A DNA stretch of 6,635 nucleotides from assembly GCA_015492875.1 (NCBI GenBank), contig WGEI01000139.1, positions 1-6,635 on the forward strand, written 5' to 3'. Made by a program: the position numbers and the translations under genes. Within the stretch, counting starts at the first letter, position 1. Every line of letters begins with the position of its first letter. This DNA comes from Anaerolineae bacterium (GTDB lineage: Bacteria > Chloroflexota > Anaerolineae > Aggregatilineales > Phototrophicaceae). Below the pieces are notes generated by a model that made no database searches, was not told where the DNA came from, and saw nothing but the letters and a program-made list of their open reading frames with translations. This document shows positions 1-5,713 of the stretch, one piece after another.

Positions 1-2873
1 TCCAGCACAATGTTATGTGGATGAGATAATGTTGGCTCTTGCCAAGCATCGGGCATGATATAGCGCCCCCTAAAAGCATACAGAAATTGGTCTAATCCCA
101 GCCCTGTAATTGGATTATCTTTGAGCATGTTCCATGTACTAGCCCATGCCCGTAACCGGTAAAAATTTGTTCCCTGGGAAAAATCTAGCAAGTTAGCAAA
201 ACGTGGTGAAACCTGCACCAATATCACGATAGCCCCCGCCCCCATCGCTCCCATCCCTGCCAGCGGCCAAACCGCTTTTCGCCGCCATATCAGCCACAAC
301 ACAGCGGCTACACTGATTGGCAAACCCAGAATGAAGCTGCCAGCACTTAAGGTTAATACAATCGCCATGCCCATAATCAACAAGGCCACAAACGCAAATA
401 TACGTCGCCAACGGTCTGTTGGAATCAAAACCATTGCCAGCGCAAAGGGGATACACCGCCCCAAAAAGAGGCTCAAATTATTGGGAGAGCCATAAACACT
501 TGCCAATCGACGGGCGCCGCCTTCTGCCGTGATAACCTGTTCCCCGCGCAAAAACATCACAAACCCCAATATAGCGACAACCGTTCCCGCTACAATTAGC
601 GTATCTACCAGCAAAACAGGCCGTTCTCGCTTCGGTTTTAAGGTTCGCCAGATGAAATAGAATAGCGCGGGTTCAACGAAAACCGTTCGCAACTCTGTAA
701 GCGCGGTGGAGCGTATATCAGCCCACAGTAATGAGATAGCCCCTGCGCTTAGCCAAGCGATTAAAGCCCAGTCAAGCGCTTGCCAATGCCCAAACCCGCC
801 TAATTGCGCATCTTCTAGAACAAGCCCTTGTTTTTTGCTCGCCCGCTCCACCAACCAGCGCAGTCCCCACGCTGCACTCGTTATCAATATGACCAATTCC
901 ATCATCGGGAAGGCAAATTGGTACAGCTCAACGGGAAATAAGAAAAATGGCGCGAAAAATATCGCTAGCATCAACCCTAACTCTAAGCGGTTATAAACGA
1001 TGATAAATAACCCAATGAGTGCCCCCAGTGTTATCACGGTATGCAACTCAAGGTATACCAGCCCCCCAGTGATGATGGCCAACCCCAGTTGTATCGGCTC
1101 TCTTCTTAAAATATCTGGTGTGCCCGCATTCCACGTTAGCCACATACCCAGCATCAAGGCGAAAGAAGTCACCCCACTGAGAATCATCTGGCCTGTTTGC
1201 CCTAAAGGTTGCCATACCCGCTTGAAGTTTTGACCAACCCTCTTCCATGACAACCGCCACCCGCTGATAATCGTTGCGGCTAATGCCGAGAGAACAGTCA
1301 ATGCTGCAATGATAATCTGTTGCTGGTAAGGGCGCGCCCTATCTCCAGAACTTACCGCAAACCCCACCAGCGCCCATCTATCTTGCAATTCTTCCGGCGT
1401 TAAGTCATTTGCCACCAACCGCAGCTCATGCACCCCATAGCGCAAATTCCGCGCCACAGCGACAACGTTCATCTCTGGCCGCAGGCTGTCGCTCGTCAAC
1501 AACACATAAGCCCGTCCATCAATATCATGCGGTGTGGCATTAGCCTGCTCGCCATCAATAGTCACATAGAGATGCGCCACATAGTTATCTTCTCGAACAA
1601 CTAAAGCAATATCCTGCCCAATAAACTTAAACGCCGCTTGGCTGTCATTCACCCAACCAATATCTGCCCCCAATGGGCTGAATTTCCACACGCCCCAATA
1701 CTCTGCATATGGCGTCATTGGATGCCATAGCCCATCAGTAGCTGCTTGCGCTTGTTCACGTTGTGCCAGCGCGGTATATAGAGGCTTGGGCGTGCCTTGC
1801 CGGTCAATGAGCGCAAATCCCCATTCCGCGCTGGTTGGGTCAATGCGGTTCGGCTGCCATGCTGTCAAAATCATGCCACCTAACCATGGCCATTCACGTT
1901 CTGCCCGCGCCAATGCTGCTAAAGTGTAGTCAATCTGCGCTTCAGCCGTGACTTCTCCCCAAATAGAAGCATCGCCTTGCCATGTATCGGGTAAGCTATT
2001 CCAGCCCCAAGCGCTTGCCCATAGCGCCTTCTTTCCGTCGCCATAAAATTCCATAATTTCTCTTAGCAATATAATCCGCGAGAAATTGAGGACTGTTTCA
2101 TCAACCGTTCTATCCTCTGGAGAGGAATTAAACCCGTAGGGCTTTGCGGCGACAGCATCCATATACGCCCCACCGCCTAAACGATATATATCTTCTAAAT
2201 ACCGTACATCGCTGATATTGCGTGGACCCAACTCTGTCGTAGGGGCTAACGCTGCACTGATGACGGTCACTTTTGCGTCAGCGCTATGTAACGCTTCATA
2301 GGCAGTTTGTAGTAAAGCGACATATTGTGCTGCTTGCGGTAGTTGTCCTCCCCATGCCGCCCTTAGATTTGGCTCATCCCAAATTTGATAATAGTCGACC
2401 ACATCCCCATAACGCTCGGCAAAAGCGGTTATAAATTCACCAAACGCCCGTTCATCATCTGGCGGAGCAGTAGGGGAGTCAACGCTCCTCGCCCATGATG
2501 GTGAACCAAAGAAAACGATAACTGGCTGGAGCGAAGGGTGGTCTTTGAAAGCCGCGAATATCCTATCAAATGTATTCCACTCAAATTGCCCCTGTTTTTC
2601 TTCAATATCATCCCAACGCGCAAACTGCCGCACCCACGTTATACCCGCCGCTTCCATTAACATGAGTTGCTCATTGAGCGCCTCTTCATCGTATTGCGTC
2701 AGGTCGGCATTCACCCCAAGTCGCGGCACGCGGTAGGGCAACTCGGTTGTTTGTGTGGCGTCAACATAGCCGCGCAGCATCCTGTCATGCTCAGCGAGTG
2801 CGCCATATAGCGCTGTACTGCTACCCAGCAGTGTGAAAATCGCCACACAAAAAATAACGTATTTTCTCATCAT
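1..2873 (-). CDS. GH-A-like barrel / beta-sandwich / O-antigen ligase (Wzy_C-like) fusion membrane protein, C-terminus off window
   Basis: I translated this frame by hand: 957 codons with no stop from 2873 to the left edge, so the C-terminus is missing. Residues 5-26 form a signal anchor. Residues about 45-375 resemble a clan GH-A (GH5/GH39-like) TIM barrel: YYQIWDEPN at 161-169 fits the acid/base strand (E167), and a strand-8-like segment ends DRQGTPKPLYTAL (357-369). Residues about 385-505 look like a beta-sandwich (IALVVRED, LYVTIDG). A helix at 516-537 is followed by a basic stretch, then about a dozen membrane segments. ARRLASVYGSPNN (787-799), RLRAWASTWNMLKDNP (906-921), GLGLDQF (924-930) and HPHN (951-954) match the O-antigen ligase/Wzy_C pattern, including the long outer loop with its conserved His. 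Family members transfer or polymerise undecaprenyl-linked glycans outside the membrane. Positive-inside topology puts barrel and sandwich outside. The start ATGATG overlaps the upstream stop; 2870 is the alternative. Domain calls are fairly sure, substrate unknown. Confidence 0.85.
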   Translation of the reverse strand, partial: MMRKYVIFCVAIFTLLGSSTALYGALAEHDRMLRGYVDATQTTELPYRVPRLGVNADLTQYDEEALNEQLMLMEAAGITWVRQFARWDDIEEKQGQFEWNTFDRIFAAFKDHPSLQPVIVFFGSPSWARSVDSPTAPPDDERAFGEFITAFAERYGDVVDYYQIWDEPNLRAAWGGQLPQAAQYVALLQTAYEALHSADAKVTVISAALAPTTELGPRNISDVRYLEDIYRLGGGAYMDAVAAKPYGFNSSPEDRTVDETVLNFSRIILLREIMEFYGDGKKALWASAWGWNSLPDTWQGDASIWGEVTAEAQIDYTLAALARAEREWPWLGGMILTAWQPNRIDPTSAEWGFALIDRQGTPKPLYTALAQREQAQAATDGLWHPMTPYAEYWGVWKFSPLGADIGWVNDSQAAFKFIGQDIALVVREDNYVAHLYVTIDGEQANATPHDIDGRAYVLLTSDSLRPEMNVVAVARNLRYGVHELRLVANDLTPEELQDRWALVGFAVSSGDRARPYQQQIIIAALTVLSALAATIISGWRLSWKRVGQNFKRVWQPLGQTGQMILSGVTSFALMLGMWLTWNAGTPDILRREPIQLGLAIITGGLVYLELHTVITLGALIGLFIIVYNRLELGLMLAIFFAPFFLFPVELYQFAFPMMELVILITSAAWGLRWLVERASKKQGLVLEDAQLGGFGHWQALDWALIAWLSAGAISLLWADIRSTALTELRTVFVEPALFYFIWRTLKPKRERPVLLVDTLIVAGTVVAILGFVMFLRGEQVITAEGGARRLASVYGSPNNLSLFLGRCIPFALAMVLIPTDRWRRIFAFVALLIMGMAIVLTLSAGSFILGLPISVAAVLWLIWRRKAVWPLAGMGAMGAGAIVILVQVSPRFANLLDFSQGTNFYRLRAWASTWNMLKDNPITGLGLDQFLYAFRGRYIMPDAWQEPTLSHPHNIVL
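2870..2873 (-). other. ATGA stop/start overlap coupling the lipoprotein and ligase-fusion genes
   Basis: The lipoprotein ends ACG CGA TGA. The A of the CGA codon plus the stop gives ATGA, which opens the next frame (ATG ATG AGA AAA). No good Shine-Dalgarno precedes it, only a weak GGA about six bases upstream, so translation of the large membrane protein probably depends on ribosomes finishing the lipoprotein. The second ATG (2870) would overlap the stop by one base instead. Confidence 0.75.
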
Positions 2874-4489
2874 CGCGTCCAAACAGGGTTAGAAGCGCCG
2901 CCGTCTAGTGTGAGTTGGTGTGCAACGCCCGATGTCGCATCAACAATCCACAAATTCCCCAGATAAATCAATGCAATTTGTGTACCATCCGGACTCCATG
3001 TGAAATTCTGCGGTGCTAAGCCAGAGCCGCCCTGTGTTGTTAGCCCTGGTTGATTGGTGTCTGGCGGGAAGATGCGCTTAGGGTTGCTGCCATCACGGTC
3101 TGCCACAATCAAATCATATTCACCGCTGATGCTAGAATACGGCTCTCGTGCTTGTAGATAAGCGATATATCCCTGCGGAAATGGGCTATCGGGCAAATTG
3201 ATCAAATTGGAAAATTGCGGTGTAGACCACATCCCCGCGCTATCCACCACATCAGCTTGAAAGCGGCCTTCTACATCAGTAATCGCCACGTTGAATGCTG
3301 GGCTGCGGTCTGGCGACTCATTCCCCACCGGCGGGCCATGAACTGTTGTTGCGATTAACTCCCCATCAGGTGACCATGAAATGTTTGGCCGCCAAGACCA
3401 TGGCTGAGTGGTGCTGAACTCTCTGTATTGTGCCAAAGTAACGAGTTCGCCGCTTTCTAAATCCACCAGTCCCACGCGGTCAGCCCGTGAAAATGCTAGT
3501 TTCTCCCCATCAGGTGACCATTGGAAGAATGTGCCCCACCAACCATATAATCCCCCCGTAGATGGCTCTAGGACTTCTTCTAAGTCGAGTATTTCACCCG
3601 TATCGGGCGCAATCCGCGCAATCCATAAATCATTGCTGGCGTTCCATAGCGTAGGTGCTTGGCGCGCCTCACCTTTGCTATAACTGAACGTGTTTGCTTT
3701 ACCCGGTATCCATGCAGCCCATAGCACATCGGCAATAGTCAACTGAATTGGTTCTCTATCAATGTTGGTATCAGGCAAATACCATAACTGGTTCAACGCC
3801 GTAATTTCATCGTTATCTGTCGTTTTTCGCGTGAACAGCAATTGCTGGCCATCATCCGATAAACTAAAAACCAAATTGTCTAAATCGCCACTGGTCGTTA
3901 ATGGCTGCTTCGCCGTGCTACTGTTACGAATAATCCAAGCGTTCCCATTACCGATATAGGCCAACGTACCACTAATGCGCACAGGCTCTAACTCACCACT
4001 TGGCCCAATCGAAACAATTTCGTTTATTGGTTCAATGATGACGGTTGGCTGTCCAATCTGCGTGGGTTCTTCCGCCACGCCGTCAACAATATAGTAACGG
4101 AAACACACTTCCTCAACACCATTCTGTCCCGCTTGTACAAGCCGCTCTTCACCGGGCGCCAGCCCTTCATTCAAAACAACCTGTCGCTTAAATGGTATCT
4201 CTCGCTGCTCACAGTTTTGTTGCTCTTCAACACGCCGCACAGTGATGCGAAGCCCATCATATATCTGTGTGAAGCGGGGCGGTTGTATACGGTCTAATGG
4301 CCCCAACTCAACATCGACTTCGCTTTGCGACAAGAACTCGCTCACCGTCATAGGTGAATCAATGGCAAAAGTTCGCAATCGCCCATCTGCCTGCAGCTCT
4401 ACATAAATGACGTTTTCCTCTTCTGCTGGTTGACAGGCCGCAGCGACGAATATCAAAAACAATGTCAAGAAAATGATTTTTACACGCAT
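2870..4489 (-). CDS. Lipoprotein with DUF348-like and G5-like domains and a C-terminal TolB/PD40-type beta-propeller
   Basis: 539 residues from ATG 4489. The N-terminus MRVKIIFLTLFLIFVAAAC is a short lipoprotein signal peptide with a lipobox ending at Cys19, so the protein should be secreted and lipid-anchored. Residues about 28-86 resemble DUF348: VELQADGRLRTF, then a TV.EFL element, D66, and DGLRITVRRV (78-87). Residues about 92-162 resemble a G5 domain: EQREIPFKRQ, then VQAGQNGVEEV and a closing IVSIG. From about 175 to the end come propeller strands, with FQWSPDGEKLAFSR (322-335), ISWSPDGELIATTV (370-383) and FTWSPDGTQIALIY (496-509). The blades are less regular than those of the gene at the right edge. 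Known G5 domains bind cell-wall or extracellular polymers; a propeller here suggests a binding or scaffold role, not an enzyme. The frame also stays open upstream to ATG 4519, ATG 4534 and TTG 4537. I chose 4489 for the compact signal peptide and a GGAGG upstream; 4519 is the main rival. The stop overlaps the next start. Confidence 0.88.
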   Translation of the reverse strand: MRVKIIFLTLFLIFVAAACQPAEEENVIYVELQADGRLRTFAIDSPMTVSEFLSQSEVDVELGPLDRIQPPRFTQIYDGLRITVRRVEEQQNCEQREIPFKRQVVLNEGLAPGEERLVQAGQNGVEEVCFRYYIVDGVAEEPTQIGQPTVIIEPINEIVSIGPSGELEPVRISGTLAYIGNGNAWIIRNSSTAKQPLTTSGDLDNLVFSLSDDGQQLLFTRKTTDNDEITALNQLWYLPDTNIDREPIQLTIADVLWAAWIPGKANTFSYSKGEARQAPTLWNASNDLWIARIAPDTGEILDLEEVLEPSTGGLYGWWGTFFQWSPDGEKLAFSRADRVGLVDLESGELVTLAQYREFSTTQPWSWRPNISWSPDGELIATTVHGPPVGNESPDRSPAFNVAITDVEGRFQADVVDSAGMWSTPQFSNLINLPDSPFPQGYIAYLQAREPYSSISGEYDLIVADRDGSNPKRIFPPDTNQPGLTTQGGSGLAPQNFTWSPDGTQIALIYLGNLWIVDATSGVAHQLTLDGGASNPVWTR

Positions 4490-4503
4490 AAGTTGTGTTG
4501 ATG

Positions 4504-4508
4504 CCTCC
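4504..4508 (-). promoter_or_regulatory. Candidate Shine-Dalgarno GGAGG for the G5 lipoprotein
   Basis: The minus strand reads CTGGAGG, then 14 bases, then ATG at 4489. The match is full but the spacing is longer than the usual 5-10 bases. It is the best ribosome-binding sequence near any of the possible starts and is part of the reason for choosing 4489 over 4519 or 4534, for which it would lie inside the coding region. Confidence 0.4.
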
Positions 4509-4523
4509 AGCAATGTCATGGCT

Positions 4524-5615
4524 CTATACCCCATCAATAGTACGGGATTTTCGCTTCAGCAGAAAGATACGAGGATGCAATCCGCTTAAAGTAATTGGTA
4601 GAATGCGCTCCACTGCCCAATTTCTATTTTCTCGCAACACTTTCTCCATCAGCCGTATGGCATGAGTGATGATGATAAATCGTGCCCCATCTTGGGCGAT
4701 ACGCCCACCCTCTTTTAATACAGCAGGGTAGAGCGTTTCGTTACTGGCCATATCGCCCACAAGTTGCCCAAAAGGTAAATCTGCGGCGAGAACTTCGACA
4801 CTGTTACTCGCCAATGGTATATGATGAGCATCACCCCATATCAACTTTATTTTTTGCCCATGTCCGCTAGCTTCAGCATGTGCTTGCGCCATTTGTAGCG
4901 CTTCCCATCGATTATCTATACCTATTGCTTGTCGCAATTCCCCACACATTGCCCGTTCTATCAACAATGTGCCGCTACCACAGGCGATATTGACGAAAAC
5001 ATCGTTTGCTTGCGGGCTTGTCAATAAGCACATTGCATGGGCAACAGACGCATTCAGCGCGCCTTCCATATTATGAATGCGATAATCTCTCGTTGCTAAT
5101 GGTCGTGGAGAAATGCGAATTAGCGTTTCCCATCCCGTTTTCTGAGATGGCCGAACTCTCAAATGCAAATCGCCACGCTCTGCGATAGCCAGATTGCAAC
5201 TTTCCCCAAGCTCTCGCTGTAATCTCTGCATAACCCGTGTCTGTTTGCCTGCCGCGCCAATGCTGAGCGTTTTGAATGTTCCCGCTGGCCACATACTCCG
5301 CACTGAATGAATCATCCGAGTGATTTGTGCGAAGTGTTGGTGGCCTAACAATGCTTTAGGTCGCGGCACGTCAAATCTCAAAATCACATTGATAGCAATG
5401 ACTGTCTTTAGTGCACATAATGCTTTTAGCTCTCCCTGATAGCTGAACTGAACCCAGCCCTTGCCATCCTTGTATTGAGGTTGGGCGGTTAATCCACGAA
5501 TATTTTGCTGAATTTCCCCTGCCGCGATGAACTCCAATCCTGGTGCGACTTCTGCCTCGCAAAGATAACGTATTGGGGTTTGTTGCCTTCGGTTTCTACG
5601 TTGTTTTTTGCTCAT
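4524..5615 (-). CDS. THUMP-type SAM-dependent RNA guanine-N2 methyltransferase (Trm14/RlmL/THUMPD-like)
   Basis: 363 residues from ATG 5615. After a very basic start (SKKQRRNRR) comes a weakly recognisable THUMP-like region (about 17-165), expected to bind RNA. The link RPLATRDYRIHNMEGALNAS (171-190) is typical of the UPF0020 family just before the catalytic domain. The Rossmann domain shows SAM motif I NIACGSGTLLIE (209-220), the ribose-binding acidic segment GIDN (232-235), WGDAHHIPL (260-268), and the catalytic motif IV DLPFGQ (279-284), in the place of the N/D-PP-Y/F of amino-group methylases. Family members make N2-methylguanosine in tRNA or 23S rRNA; which RNA cannot be told here. It acts in the cytoplasm and lacks the extra domains of full-length RlmL. 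The frame opens further up to ATG 5660 (378 residues, adding MRFILVPIRVSANKH). I prefer 5615 because 5660 lies only eight bases from the terminator U-tract and the added residues do not look like family sequence. Neither start has a clear ribosome-binding site. Confidence 0.88.
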   Translation of the reverse strand: MSKKQRRNRRQQTPIRYLCEAEVAPGLEFIAAGEIQQNIRGLTAQPQYKDGKGWVQFSYQGELKALCALKTVIAINVILRFDVPRPKALLGHQHFAQITRMIHSVRSMWPAGTFKTLSIGAAGKQTRVMQRLQRELGESCNLAIAERGDLHLRVRPSQKTGWETLIRISPRPLATRDYRIHNMEGALNASVAHAMCLLTSPQANDVFVNIACGSGTLLIERAMCGELRQAIGIDNRWEALQMAQAHAEASGHGQKIKLIWGDAHHIPLASNSVEVLAADLPFGQLVGDMASNETLYPAVLKEGGRIAQDGARFIIITHAIRLMEKVLRENRNWAVERILPITLSGLHPRIFLLKRKSRTIDGV

Positions 5616-5646
5616 ATGCTTGTTTGCTGAAACTCGTATCGGAACA

Positions 5647-5652
5647 AGTATA
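5647..5652 (-). promoter_or_regulatory. Possible -10 element (TATACT) for the methyltransferase operon
   Basis: The minus strand reads TATACT, matching TATAAT at five of six bases, in the short gap after the terminator. Transcription starting about seven bases on would leave a short leader before ATG 5615 and would exclude ATG 5660. There is no good -35: the sequence 17 bases upstream is the T-rich terminator tail (CTTTTT), and TTGAGC lies only 11 bases away. It is suggestive only; readthrough of the terminator is the alternative. Confidence 0.3.
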
Positions 5653-5668
5653 AACCTCATCGCTCAAT

Positions 5669-5695
5669 AAAAAAGCCCCCGCCGAAGCAGGGGCT
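5669..5695 (-). terminator. Strong Rho-independent terminator after the PKD/propeller gene
   Basis: Minus-strand RNA reads AGCCCCUGC, UUCG, GCGGGGGCU and then a run of U. The stem is nine pairs (one G-U) closed by C(UUCG)G, a very stable tetraloop, and the U-run is six long counting the last paired base. It begins 18 bases past the propeller stop codon. No U-run follows on the plus strand, so it acts in the minus direction only. It separates the right-edge gene from the three-gene cluster to its left. Confidence 0.92.
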
Positions 5696-5713
5696 GAGCA
5701 TAACATGCTGTGC

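Noticed and set aside
193..2736. Several short open frames on both strands within the left 2.9 kb
   Set aside because: All lie inside the continuous 957-codon minus-strand frame, whose translation has clear domains and motifs; the short frames do not.
3408..3959. Plus-strand open frames of 91 and 65 residues
   Set aside because: They are antisense to the lipoprotein propeller and have no protein-like features.
4535..4537. TTG at 4537 as the lipoprotein start
   Set aside because: It would put 16 extra residues with an acidic Glu before an otherwise compact lipoprotein signal peptide, and ATG codons lie downstream at 4534, 4519 and 4489.
5669..5695. The terminator hairpin acting in both directions
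   Set aside because: The plus strand continues GAGCATAACATG after the stem, with no U-run, and no plus-strand gene ends there.
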